Shown here piece by piece: positions 50,554 to 58,817 of a DNA stretch of 64,000 nucleotides. Position numbers and translations under genes: made by a program. The notes below the pieces were generated by a model that worked only from the letters and a program-made list of their open reading frames with translations, made no database searches and had not been told where the DNA came from. Within the stretch, counting starts at the first letter, position 1, and each line of letters starts with the position of its first letter. Source of the stretch: Gemmatimonas aurantiaca T-27. GTDB taxonomy: Bacteria > Gemmatimonadota > Gemmatimonadetes > Gemmatimonadales > Gemmatimonadaceae. The stretch is taken from the NCBI RefSeq assembly GCF_000010305.1, contig NC_012489.1, forward strand, positions 2,983,646 through 3,047,645. The letters are read 5' to 3'.

Positions 50554-52310
50554 GTTCTGCCACCCCAAGTCGCCGCGGCTTCATCTCGCCGCGGCCGCTG
50601 GCGCGCATGGGGCCTCTGCTGCGCCCCTACGCCAGCCGGCTGGCCATCGCCTTTGTCTTCCTGCTGATCGCTGCCGCCGCGGGGCTCGTGTTCCCGGCGG
50701 TGCTGCGCTATCTGCTCGATGCGGCGTTTGAGCAGGGTGACCGTGGTGCGCTCGATCGTATCGCGCTGGGCCTGTTGGGTGTGTTCGCGGTGCAGGGCAT
50801 CGCCAACTACATCCAGGTCCGTCTGCTGTCGTCGAGCACGGAACGCATCATTGCTACACTGCGTGAACAGACGTTTGCGCACCTCATCCGGTTGTCGGCG
50901 GCCTTTTTCACCGAACGACGCACCGGCGAGTTGACCAGCCGTCTCAGCAGCGATCTTGCCCTGTTGCAATCGTTGCTGGGCACGTGGTTGTCGGAGTTCT
51001 CGCGCCAGATCCTGTTCCTGCTGGGCGGCGTGCTGATGATGGTGTTCACCAATCCGCTGCTCGCCCTCACGACCCTGGCGGTGGTCCCGCTGGTGGTGGG
51101 CGCAGCGCTCACGTTTGGCCGAGCGCTGCGGCGTGCCAGTACTGGCGTGCAGGATCGTGTGGCAGAAGCGATGGGCATGGCCGATGAAGCATTCGGCGCC
51201 ATTCGCACGGTGCAGAGCTTCACGCGCGAAGGGGAAGAAACCCGTCGGTTCCGGGGTCTGTTGCAGGATCTGGTGACCGTGGCCGTGCAGCGGGCCCGTA
51301 CCCGTGCCCTGTTTTTCAGTGTGGTCGGGTTCGTGGCCTTCGGTTCCGTGGCCGCCGTGTTGTGGCAGGGTGGTGTGCAGGTGTTGGCGGGTCAGCTTAC
51401 GGCTGGCGCGCTCGTCGCGTTTCTGTTCTATGCGCTGTTCGTGGCCGCGGCCGTGGGTTCGATCGCCACGTTGTTTGGCCACTTCCAGGAAGCCATCGGC
51501 GCGGCCACACGCGTGTTCGAACTGCTCGACACCGAACCGTCGGTGCAAGAAGCAGCCACCACAACACACCTGACCTCACCGGTACAGGGCGCGGTGTCGC
51601 TCGAGGCGGTGTCGTTCCGCTATGCCGATGGACAGCCCAACGTGCTGCACGAGGTGTCGCTCACGGTGGCACCGGGAGAAGTGGTCGCGCTGGGCGGCCG
51701 CTCGGGCAGTGGCAAGACCACCATTGCCTCGCTGATCCCGCGATTCTGGGATGTCACGGAAGGCCGCATCACACTCGATGGGGTGGATGTGCGCGCCCTG
51801 CCGCTGCAGGCCCTCCGCGAAGCGATCGGTATGGTGCCGCAGGAGTCGGTGCTGTTCAGCGGCAGCATTCGGGAGAACATCGCCTACGCCAACCCCGATG
51901 CCACCGATGAAGACGTGATGCGCGCGGCACGCGCGGCGCATGCCTGCGAATTCATCGAGCGCCTTCCCGATGGGTGGGACACCCGTGTGGGTGAGCGCGG
52001 CGTGAAGCTCTCCGGTGGCCAGCGTCAGCGTATCGCGATCGCACGGGTGTTCCTCAAGAACCCCGCCATCGTGATTCTCGATGAAGCCACATCGAGCCTC
52101 GACACGGAGAGCGAGCGATACGTGGAGCAGGCTCTCGAGGAGCTGCTACAGGGCCGCTCGACACTGATCATTGCACACCGATTGAGCACCGTGCGCCGCG
52201 CCGATCGAGTGGTGGTGATCGACCGGGGTCGGGTGGTGGAAACGGGCAGCCACGACGAGTTGCTGACACGCGAAGACGGTATCTACGCTCGGCTCTATCA
52301 GATCGGGTGA
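50550..52310 (+). CDS. MsbA-like ABC exporter (fused permease and ATPase)
   Basis: A 586-residue half-transporter from GTG 50550 (GTGA overlap with ctaB). Residues ~20-310 form six transmembrane helices (IAFVFLLIAAAAGLVFPAVL and onward), including SAAFFTERRTGELTSRLSSDL. The ATPase domain has Walker A GRSGSGKTT, Q-loop MVPQESVLFSGSIRENI, signature KLSGGQRQRIAIARVFLKNP, Walker B IVILDEATSSLD and H-loop IIAHRLST. It belongs to the MsbA/BmrA/multidrug-lipid exporter group; substrate may be a lipid or drug. Its last codons (Ile-Gly-stop) lie inside a sequence also found at the left flank of element B. Confidence 0.9.
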   Translation: MSSATPSRRGFISPRPLARMGPLLRPYASRLAIAFVFLLIAAAAGLVFPAVLRYLLDAAFEQGDRGALDRIALGLLGVFAVQGIANYIQVRLLSSSTERIIATLREQTFAHLIRLSAAFFTERRTGELTSRLSSDLALLQSLLGTWLSEFSRQILFLLGGVLMMVFTNPLLALTTLAVVPLVVGAALTFGRALRRASTGVQDRVAEAMGMADEAFGAIRTVQSFTREGEETRRFRGLLQDLVTVAVQRARTRALFFSVVGFVAFGSVAAVLWQGGVQVLAGQLTAGALVAFLFYALFVAAAVGSIATLFGHFQEAIGAATRVFELLDTEPSVQEAATTTHLTSPVQGAVSLEAVSFRYADGQPNVLHEVSLTVAPGEVVALGGRSGSGKTTIASLIPRFWDVTEGRITLDGVDVRALPLQALREAIGMVPQESVLFSGSIRENIAYANPDATDEDVMRAARAAHACEFIERLPDGWDTRVGERGVKLSGGQRQRIAIARVFLKNPAIVILDEATSSLDTESERYVEQALEELLQGRSTLIIAHRLSTVRRADRVVVIDRGRVVETGSHDELLTREDGIYARLYQIG

Positions 52311-52312
52311 GC

Positions 52313-52348
52313 GGATGGCGGCGGGTGCCAAAGGCACCCGCCGCTTTT
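52313..52348 (+). terminator. Strong terminator at left edge of element C
   Basis: GGATG (52313-52317), then a 12-bp stem (52318-52329 with 52333-52344, arm GCGGCGGGTGCC), a 3-base loop, then TTTTGTTTCTAGAGG. It terminates the ABC exporter gene and uses the same plan as the element B flanks. Confidence 0.9.
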
Positions 52349-52442
52349 GTTTCTAGAGGACACAGGGAGGAGTTGGAAAGATCGCAGTGTGCAGTCCTGC
52401 ATCCCGCTCCCTCTCCAACTCCTCCCTGTGTCCTGTAGAAAC
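52349..52442. repeat. Palindromic element C (gene-less, 94 bp)
   Basis: Inverted arms of 32 bases (52349-52380 and 52411-52442) match at 30 positions and read GTTTCTAGAGGACACAGGGA, followed by GGAGTTGG. The right arm continues GAGAGGGAGCGGGATGCAGGA inward, within two bases of the element B inner sequence. It is located between the convergent exporter and lipoprotein genes, with a terminator pointing in from each side. There is no coding capacity. Confidence 0.85.
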
Positions 52443-52446
52443 AGAA

Positions 52447-52479
52447 GTGCCGCGCGCCCCAGGGCGCGCGGCACCATCC
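52447..52479 (-). terminator. Terminator at right edge of element C
   Basis: On the minus strand: GGATG (complement of 52475-52479), a 12-bp stem (52463-52474 with 52447-52458, arm GTGCCGCGCGCC), a CTGG loop, then TTCTGTTTCTACAGG. It terminates the gene ending at 52481. Confidence 0.85.
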
Positions 52480-52480
52480 T

Positions 52481-53320
52481 TCAATACGCCATCTCCACAT
52501 TTGTCTGCACATTCGGCTCGACGCGCACAGCCGTGTGCTGAACACCCAGATACTCGTGCCAGATGACGAGCTGATACTTGCCGGGTGGCACATGATCGAA
52601 ACGGAACGTCCCGTCTGGTGCGGTGACGGCCGCAAACGCGTGTGGCGAAACAAGGACCCAGGCCTGGATCCACGGATGCAGATCATCGCTCACGCGCACG
52701 AGGGCGGGTGAGGCGGCGGGACCGCTGGTCGGAACGATCTGTCCGACATCGCTGAACAACAGTGTCGCACGGGAGCGTTCGCCAGGTCCAACGGCTGTGA
52801 ACTGCAGCCGCGACATCATGGCATCACGGCCGTTCACCATGAGTGTGCCGCCGAGGGCCACGCGCTGGATACGCGGCTCCAGCCGGCAGCCGTTGAGCGT
52901 CAGCCTCGCACGGCGTGGTGCATCATCGCGCGGACCGCTGGCGACACCCACCAGCCACACCGCCGCATTGCCCACGCCGCCGTTGGTGCTGGCCACCACC
53001 GATTCACTGAAGGGGCTGCACACCTCAACGTCTTTTGTCGGTGTGATCATCGTATCACGCGCCGGCGCACCCGTGACACGACCAATGATGACGCCGGGCG
53101 CTGCCACCGCAGACACCACATAGGCTGCCCCACCGGTGGCACGTGCCAGCGATGTTTCGTCGAGCGCGCCGTGCTTGTCCGATGCCGCACGGTCCGCCGT
53201 GACATCGGCAATGCGCACCCGATCACTGCCGCCGTCCCCACAGGCGAGCATCGCTCCCAGACTCCATAGGCCAAGCGCCCGCCGTCGAGCGGTCACGCGG
53301 CGCACATCCCATCGCCCCAT
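52481..53320 (-). CDS. Putative lipoprotein with carboxypeptidase-regulatory-like domain
   Basis: A 279-residue protein. The N terminus ALGLWSLGAMLACGDGG looks like a lipoprotein signal with Cys as the acylation site. The central part has VWLVGVASGPRD and LTLNGCRLEPRIQRVALGGTLMVNGRD, patterns seen in cupredoxin-like and plastocyanin-like secreted proteins. The C-terminal ~75 residues (VLVSPHAFAAVTAPDGTFRFDHVPPGKYQLVIWHEYLG) are a clear CarboxypepD_reg-type Ig-like fold. Related proteins occur next to respiratory or cytochrome genes, but the role is unknown. Its ATG shares one base with the M24 peptidase stop (TGATG), indicating coupling. Confidence 0.75.
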   Translation of the reverse strand: MGRWDVRRVTARRRALGLWSLGAMLACGDGGSDRVRIADVTADRAASDKHGALDETSLARATGGAAYVVSAVAAPGVIIGRVTGAPARDTMITPTKDVEVCSPFSESVVASTNGGVGNAAVWLVGVASGPRDDAPRRARLTLNGCRLEPRIQRVALGGTLMVNGRDAMMSRLQFTAVGPGERSRATLLFSDVGQIVPTSGPAASPALVRVSDDLHPWIQAWVLVSPHAFAAVTAPDGTFRFDHVPPGKYQLVIWHEYLGVQHTAVRVEPNVQTNVEMAY

Positions 53321-54501
53321 CAGACGACGAACAGGTCGCGCTGCGGCGTGATCGGGGTGATGAGCAACGCGTCCTCGCCCACGAAGGCGTTGACCTCACT
53401 GCGCACACCGAGTTCTCCCGGGATGTACACGCCGGGTTCGATGGAGAAACCGACGCCGGGAATCAGCAGCCGGTCGTCGCGGGATTCGAGATTGTCGATC
53501 TGCGGTCCCGAACCATGCAGTTCCCGCGAGTCGATGCTGTGCCCGGTGCGATGCCAGAACTGGGGGCCGTATCCACGGGTGGTGATCACGGTGCGTGCGG
53601 CGTCATCGGCTTCGCCCCCGCGCACCGGCCGGCCAGCGGCAATACGGTCGCGCAACAACGTGAGGGCCGCGTCGCGCGCATCACGCACCGCTTCCCAGAC
53701 ATGCACGACCTTGTCGGATGGCGCTCCCATCGACGCCATCCAGGTCTGGTCCGCATACACGCCACCGCGTGTTTCACGGGCCCACAGATCGACCAGCAGG
53801 ACATCCCCACGCACCACCAGACGCGGCGCGGCCGACGACGGGACGTAGTGCGGATTGGCGGCATTCTCCGAGGCGGCCACGTCGGGTCCGTGTTCGGTCT
53901 CGAGTCCCGCGCGTGCAAAGGCCTCCAGGATGCGCTGCTGGAGTTCATGCTCTGCCGCGGGCGTGCCGGCGGCGATCATGGCACCGGCATGCGCAATCGT
54001 ATCGCGCGCCACGGCGGCGATGACTTCCGCGGCCCGCTCGTGCGACGCCCGCTGCGCCGGCGTCCACGTGGCATACACTTGTGACACGAGGTCGCCAGAG
54101 CTCACGACCGTGGCGCCCGCTGCGCGCACCATCTCCAGTACACCAGCGGGCACACGATCGAGATAGGGGATGGCGTCACCCGCCGAGTACTCCATCGCGA
54201 TGCGCTTGCCGGCCACCAGCGAGGCCACTTCTGCCTCGAGCGCACGCCAGCCGCTGTACGTGCGCAGTGGCCAGACCTGCGGCCAGCTCGCCCACGGATT
54301 GGGCTCGATCGCATGCGCGATCCCGATCGGCAGCCCCTCACGCGGAATGAGCGCAAAAATGCGACGCGTCAGCATGCCCTCGAAACCCAGCAGCCCCTGC
54401 GCGATCGCATTCGTGCCGCGAAAATCGTACAGCAACCAACCATCGAGATCCGCGTCCGCAAGCAGGCGCTGGAGGCGGGGGAGCATTTCCGGTGTCAGCA
54501 T
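53320..54501 (-). CDS. M24-family metallopeptidase (Xaa-Pro aminopeptidase-like)
   Basis: A 393-residue protein; ATG 54501 gives the usual creatinase-type N-terminal domain start (RLQRLLADADLDGWLLYDFRG). The C-terminal pita-bread domain has the metal ligands in order: first Asp in VLLVDLWARE, second Asp in GGVYADQTWM, His in FWHRTGHSID, Glu in GFSIEPGVYI, Glu in GVRSEVNAFV. This fits Xaa-Pro dipeptidases and aminopeptidases that cleave before proline using Mn or Co. No signal peptide, so it is cytoplasmic. It lies between a V4R-like gene and the coupled lipoprotein gene on the minus strand. Confidence 0.92.
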   Translation of the reverse strand: MLTPEMLPRLQRLLADADLDGWLLYDFRGTNAIAQGLLGFEGMLTRRIFALIPREGLPIGIAHAIEPNPWASWPQVWPLRTYSGWRALEAEVASLVAGKRIAMEYSAGDAIPYLDRVPAGVLEMVRAAGATVVSSGDLVSQVYATWTPAQRASHERAAEVIAAVARDTIAHAGAMIAAGTPAAEHELQQRILEAFARAGLETEHGPDVAASENAANPHYVPSSAAPRLVVRGDVLLVDLWARETRGGVYADQTWMASMGAPSDKVVHVWEAVRDARDAALTLLRDRIAAGRPVRGGEADDAARTVITTRGYGPQFWHRTGHSIDSRELHGSGPQIDNLESRDDRLLIPGVGFSIEPGVYIPGELGVRSEVNAFVGEDALLITPITPQRDLFVV

Positions 54502-54565
54502 CACGCTGTCGGTATGGAGCTGGAGGAGAAGAAACACACCGCCCGAAGACGGACCTGCACCAACG

Positions 54566-55258
54566 TCAGCGACGTCGCCAGTCGGCGCGCCACTGACATC
54601 GCGCATCACCGCGAGAACGGCACATCACATGTTCCACTGCGCCGTCGGCATCCGCCAGCAGTTGCAGGGATTCACGGAAAGCTGCCTCATACAATCCACA
54701 ACCGGCGGCACGCGGCGCCGCATCCGCAGACACGGGTGAGATCACTTCCAGCACCAGGGTACTCCCCTGACGCACGAGAGTGCCGTCCATGTAGCGACGG
54801 GCGAGCCGGCGCAGAGCGCGCAGGGCCACCGGACGCGCAATGAGGGCCGGCAATCCGCGTGCGGCGGTGCGACGCACGGTGCTCACGCTGTCCACCAACG
54901 ACCGCGCCCAGCGACGTCCCGCTTCGCGAAAGGCGAGATCGGCATCCGGGCGACGTCCGATCAACCGTGCCAGTGCCAGCACCTCGTCGTATCCCACCCG
55001 ATGGCCACCGCGGACGGCATCACCATATCGCCGAATCTGCAGCAGCACTGTCTCGCTCAATCCCAGACGCTTGTTGCGCAGCTCATGCACCAGTTCCGCG
55101 TCCAGTTCAGCGGCCGGCGTATCGATCGCCCGTACCGCCTCCAGCAGCGCCAGCGGCAGGCGTGCGTCAAGTGGGCCTCCGGCCAGCGCGAGCGACACAT
55201 CGGCAGTCGGTGCGGCGCGGTGGGGCCGGCCATCGGTGAGCGGAGACACTTGATACAT
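54566..55258 (-). CDS. V4R/DUF2378-like helical protein, hypothetical
   Basis: A 230-residue protein from ATG 55258. Mostly alpha-helical: LPLALLEAVRAIDTPAAELDAELVHELRNKRLGL, then DAVRGGHRVGYDEVLALARLIG. The C-terminal end VEHVMCRSRGDARCQWRADWRRR strongly resembles the closing Cys-rich motif (CxxxGDxxCxF) of V4R and heme-NO-binding-like domains, found in small-molecule sensors and in the Myxococcus DUF2378 family. No heme-binding His can be assigned by eye. It is cytoplasmic, divergent from the DUF92 gene with 75 bases between starts. Its function is unknown; a sensory role is a guess. Confidence 0.6.
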   Translation of the reverse strand: MYQVSPLTDGRPHRAAPTADVSLALAGGPLDARLPLALLEAVRAIDTPAAELDAELVHELRNKRLGLSETVLLQIRRYGDAVRGGHRVGYDEVLALARLIGRRPDADLAFREAGRRWARSLVDSVSTVRRTAARGLPALIARPVALRALRRLARRYMDGTLVRQGSTLVLEVISPVSADAAPRAAGCGLYEAAFRESLQLLADADGAVEHVMCRSRGDARCQWRADWRRR

Positions 55259-55333
55259 GCACGCGCATGGTAACGTGTCGCTGGTCACCCATTCAAGCGC
55301 AGCACACGACACAGGCCCAGATTGTGCTCCGCA

Positions 55334-56155
55334 ATGACCATTCCGCCCCCGATTTCCACGGCTCTGCTCGGTTTCGCGGCCTCCGCCGGTATCGCATTTG
55401 CCGCCCGGCGCGCCCAAAGCCTGTCCACCTCCGGTGCCCTGGCGGCCACCGTAGGTGGTACCGTCTCCATGATGGCGGGGTGGCCCTGGGGTGGGTTTCT
55501 GGTGGTGTGGTTCTTGTACGCCTCCCTGTTGTCCCGTGTCGGGCACCGCCGCAAAGCGCAGCGCACGGATGGCATCGTCGCCAAAGGGGGGCGACGCGAC
55601 GCCGGACAAGTGTTCGCCAACGGCGGCATCTACTTCCTCCTCGCGACCATCGCGGTCGTGATGCCCCATTGGGCGCCAACAGTTTCCGTCGTGGCCGCCG
55701 CGGCCCTCGTCGCGGCTGGCGCCGACACCTCCGCCACGGAAGTGGGGACCTGGTGGCGCGGCACGCCGTTTTCGCTGCGCACATGGTCGCGGGTCCAGCC
55801 CGGCACATCGGGGGCAGTCAGTGCGGTCGGATCGGTCGCCCTGGTGGTCGCCGCCCTCCTGCTCGGTGGTGTGGCCGTGATCATCGGTCTCATCCCCGCC
55901 GGCGCACTCTGGCTGACAGCAGCGTCCGGCGTGGTCGGTGCCTTCACCGACACGGTGCTCGGCGCCACCACCCAGTCACGCCGTCACTGTGACCACTGCC
56001 GTGAAGCCACGGAACAACCGGTGCATCGCTGTGGCACCCCCACCCGCGCCGACGGCGGGTGGGCCTGGATGACCAACGACGTGGTGAATCTGTTTTGCAC
56101 CCTCGCGGCAGCGTTCACGGCAGCCGCAGGGCAGTATCTGCTGCCCGTGGGGTAG
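55334..56155 (+). CDS. DUF92/TMEM19-family membrane protein (VTE6-like)
   Basis: A 273-residue membrane protein with about six helices. DUF92 hallmarks are SLSTSGALAATVGGTVSMMAGWPWGGFLV, the GRRDAGQVFANGGIYFL motif, ADTSATEVGTWW, and GTSGAVSAVGSVALVVAAL. A loop with HCDHCREATEQPVHRCGTP (three Cys, three His) may bind metal. The plant member VTE6 phosphorylates phytyl phosphate in tocopherol and chlorophyll recycling; bacterial members are mostly uncharacterised. It is followed by an FAD oxidoreductase of the geranylgeranyl-reductase superfamily, so an isoprenoid-related role is worth considering. Confidence 0.85.
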   Translation: MTIPPPISTALLGFAASAGIAFAARRAQSLSTSGALAATVGGTVSMMAGWPWGGFLVVWFLYASLLSRVGHRRKAQRTDGIVAKGGRRDAGQVFANGGIYFLLATIAVVMPHWAPTVSVVAAAALVAAGADTSATEVGTWWRGTPFSLRTWSRVQPGTSGAVSAVGSVALVVAALLLGGVAVIIGLIPAGALWLTAASGVVGAFTDTVLGATTQSRRHCDHCREATEQPVHRCGTPTRADGGWAWMTNDVVNLFCTLAAAFTAAAGQYLLPVG

Positions 56156-56300
56156 CCGTGTCCGCCCCGACCTGACACGGGGCTATGTTCCAAAGCGGGC
56201 ACGTGCGATGCCGTTGGTGACGCACAGGCGACATGGGTGTATGCAGACCCACGACGACGCATCAATGCACACGGTGAACACCGACAGGGATGTGACCGGC

Positions 56301-57551
56301 ATGAGTGACAGTGGGCCGTGGCAGGTGATTGTGGTGGGCGGAGGGCCGGCCGGCGCGTCGGCGGCCTGGCACTGTGCGCAGGCCGGACTGTCCGTGTGTC
56401 TCGTGGATCGCGCGCGCTTTCCCCGGTCCAAACCCTGCGCGGAGTATCTGAGCCCCGAAGGCAGTCGCATCCTCGACCGCATGGGCGCGCTGGCCGATCT
56501 CGAGCAGGGTGCGGCAACCTACCTGACCGGCATGGTGGTGCACGCACCAGCCGGAGGCCGTATTCACGGGGAGTTTGCGGCACAACACGCTTACCGCGGC
56601 TTTCGCGACCGTGGACTGGGTATTCGGCGGGAGTATCTCGATGCCCTCCTGCTGAACCGTGTGCGTGCCGCTGGTGTGACGGTGATGGAGGGCGCGCGCG
56701 TGACCCAGCTCTGCCGAGATGCTGACGGCACGGTGAACGGTGTGGAACTGACACGCGACGACGAACCACAGACGCTGCGTACAGTGCACGCCTCGCTCGT
56801 GGTGGGCGCGGACGGCCTCAATTCCGTGGTGGCCAGTCGTGCAGGTCTGGCTCACCGTGCACGCTGGCCGCGGCGGGTCGCCTATGTCGCGCACTATCGC
56901 AACGTGGCCCGCATGGGCACACTCGGCGAGATGCACGTGACCGACAATGGGTATGTGGGCTTGGCCCAGGTCGGTAACGGCGACGGCGCATCGATCACCA
57001 ACGTGGCATTGGTGCTGCCCACCCGTACGGCCCGCGCGCTGCGGCAGTCACCGGCAGACACACTCACCACGTGGCTCGGTGCCCATCCACAACTCGCCGA
57101 GCGATTTGTGAACGCCGAACGTATGACGCCTGTGCGGGCCGTCGGTCCGTTCGCGTCACATGCGCGTCGGTCGTGGGCCCCCGGCGTGATGCTGACCGGT
57201 GACGCCGCAGACTTCCTCGATCCATTCACCGGTGAAGGCATCTACGCCGCGCTCGCCGGTGGTGAGTTGCTTGCCCCGATTGCACACGCGGTTGTTCACG
57301 CTCCCGATGCACGCCGACGTCGACAGGCACTGATGTCGTACGAGCAGGCACGACGGACCACGTTTGGCGGCAAGTGGCGACTCGAGCGGCTCATCATGCT
57401 GGCGGTGGCGTGGCCGCCGCTGCTCAATCACGCCGCCCGGGTGTTGTCACGGGATCGAGATCTGGCCGATCTGCTCATCGGCGCCACCGGCGACTTCGTG
57501 CCGCCATCGGCGGTGCTGTCGCCGCGTACCCTGCTCCGCTTTCTCTCCTGA
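56301..57551 (+). CDS. FAD-dependent oxidoreductase (geranylgeranyl reductase/FixC-like)
   Basis: A 416-residue flavoprotein; ATG 56301 is chosen, ATG 56208 and 56238 are possible. Dinucleotide-binding WQVIVVGGGPAGASAAWHCAQAG, the family signature RARFPRSKPCAEYLSPEG, the substrate-side VVGADGLNSVVASRAGL, and the FAD pyrophosphate motif MLTGDAADFLDPFTGEGIYAAL. This belongs to the superfamily of geranylgeranyl reductases and aromatic-polyketide or tryptophan oxygenases. It is the first gene of a compact same-strand cluster with a flavin reductase, methyltransferase, cyclase-like protein and ketosynthase, so oxidation of a polyketide-like product is likely. Confidence 0.87.
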   Translation: MSDSGPWQVIVVGGGPAGASAAWHCAQAGLSVCLVDRARFPRSKPCAEYLSPEGSRILDRMGALADLEQGAATYLTGMVVHAPAGGRIHGEFAAQHAYRGFRDRGLGIRREYLDALLLNRVRAAGVTVMEGARVTQLCRDADGTVNGVELTRDDEPQTLRTVHASLVVGADGLNSVVASRAGLAHRARWPRRVAYVAHYRNVARMGTLGEMHVTDNGYVGLAQVGNGDGASITNVALVLPTRTARALRQSPADTLTTWLGAHPQLAERFVNAERMTPVRAVGPFASHARRSWAPGVMLTGDAADFLDPFTGEGIYAALAGGELLAPIAHAVVHAPDARRRRQALMSYEQARRTTFGGKWRLERLIMLAVAWPPLLNHAARVLSRDRDLADLLIGATGDFVPPSAVLSPRTLLRFLS

Positions 57552-57590
57552 ACCCATGGTGTTTCCCAACGCCTTCCTGCATACGCCATC

Positions 57591-58061
57591 ATGATCGACA
57601 ACGATCTCTTTCGCGCAGTCCTGGGACGTTTTGCCAGTGGGGTCACCGTGGTGACCACCCGGGACGCCAACGGCAATCCGCATGGCATGACGGTGAGCGC
57701 CTTTTCTTCACTGAGCCTCGATCCGCCGCTGGTGTTGGTGTGCATCGGCAACGATGCCAGCACGGCACCGGTGATGGCGCGGGCCGAAAGTTTTGCGGTG
57801 AATGTGCTGCGGGATGATCAGGAAGCGTTGTCACGCCGCTTCGCGAGTGTCATGAGTCAGCGCTTCGAAGGCATCGGCTATCACGGCAGCGAGGGTGACC
57901 CGCGACTGGAAGGGGTGCTGGCGTGGATGCAGTGTCGCGTCGTGGCGCAGCATCCGTCGGGTGATCACGTGATCTATGTGGGTGAAGTGGAGCAGGCGGG
58001 CATGAGTGATGGCCGTCCACTGCTGTACTACCGTGGAGGTTATGCCACGCTCGAGCGCTGA
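57591..58061 (+). CDS. Flavin reductase (FMN-binding split-barrel)
   Basis: A 156-residue protein with the flavin reductase-like pattern: LFRAVLGRFASGVTVVTTRDANGNPHGMTVSAFSSLSLDPPLVLVCIG, then FAVNVLRDDQEALSRRFAS, and the end GRPLLYYRGGYATLER. Such enzymes reduce FMN or FAD with NAD(P)H and hand it to a partner oxygenase. Here the partner may be the upstream FAD protein or a monooxygenase elsewhere, for example the LLM enzyme at 11415-12470. It starts 39 bases after the FAD oxidoreductase. Confidence 0.93.
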   Translation: MIDNDLFRAVLGRFASGVTVVTTRDANGNPHGMTVSAFSSLSLDPPLVLVCIGNDASTAPVMARAESFAVNVLRDDQEALSRRFASVMSQRFEGIGYHGSEGDPRLEGVLAWMQCRVVAQHPSGDHVIYVGEVEQAGMSDGRPLLYYRGGYATLER

Positions 58062-58097
58062 TCGCATCGCGTACCGTGGGTTGGCGAACACAGGCAC

Positions 58098-58817
58098 GTG
58101 TTGACGCCAAGCAAGCGCCGTGGCGAGGAGTTGCTCGACGATCCTGCCGTGGATGGTGGCCTCGCGCTGCGTTCACTGCGCGACGTGGCGCTGGCCAACC
58201 TCTTCTTCGGTGGGCGTCTGGTCGTGTTGCGCGCGTTCGGGCCACTCTTCGAGGAATGGTCTCGAGCGCCACAGTCCACACCACGCACGCTGCTCGACCT
58301 GGGCACCGGCCTTGGCGACATCCCCGCAGCGGTTGTACGCGCTGCCCATCGTCGTGGTATTGCGATGCGGGCCCTTGGCCTCGAGCGCACACCGCTGCTG
58401 GCCCGCACGGCGGGGGCGCAGTGCCACGCGGCCCTGGTGGGTGACGCGATGCAACTGCCGCTCGCCGATGCCAGCGTGGATGTGGTGATGTGCTCCCAGG
58501 TTCTGCATCACTTCGACGGAGCACCGGCCGACCAGTTGCTGCGTGAATGCACCCGCGTCGCGCGCCATGCCGTGATTGTGGCTGACCTGCGCCGTAGTTG
58601 GCTGGCCGTGGGAGGACTCTGGTCCGGTTCGTTTTTGCTGGGGTTTCACCCCGTCAGCCGACACGACGGGATGCTTTCCGTGTTGCGCGGGTACACCGCA
58701 TCGGAGCTTGGCACCCTCGTGCGCCGCGCCACCGGGTGCACTCCGCTCGTACGCGCTTCACTCGGCTTCCGCCTCTCCGCCACCTGGCGCCCGCCCCACT
58801 CTCCGAGACCCGCATGA
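58098..58817 (+). CDS. Class I SAM-dependent methyltransferase
   Basis: A 239-residue protein starting at GTG 58098, 36 bases after the flavin reductase. Motif I is RTLLDLGTGLGDIPAAVV; the adenine and acidic strand regions are MRALGLERTPLLARTA and ALVGDAMQLPLADASVDVVMCSQVLHHF, typical of the UbiE-like/Methyltransf_11 group. The C-terminal part (HPVSRHDGMLSVLRGYTASEL) is of the type seen in type III polyketide synthase clusters with FAD oxidoreductases. It probably O- or C-methylates the cluster product. Its stop overlaps the SRPBCC gene start (ATGA). Confidence 0.9.
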   Translation: MLTPSKRRGEELLDDPAVDGGLALRSLRDVALANLFFGGRLVVLRAFGPLFEEWSRAPQSTPRTLLDLGTGLGDIPAAVVRAAHRRGIAMRALGLERTPLLARTAGAQCHAALVGDAMQLPLADASVDVVMCSQVLHHFDGAPADQLLRECTRVARHAVIVADLRRSWLAVGGLWSGSFLLGFHPVSRHDGMLSVLRGYTASELGTLVRRATGCTPLVRASLGFRLSATWRPPHSPRPA

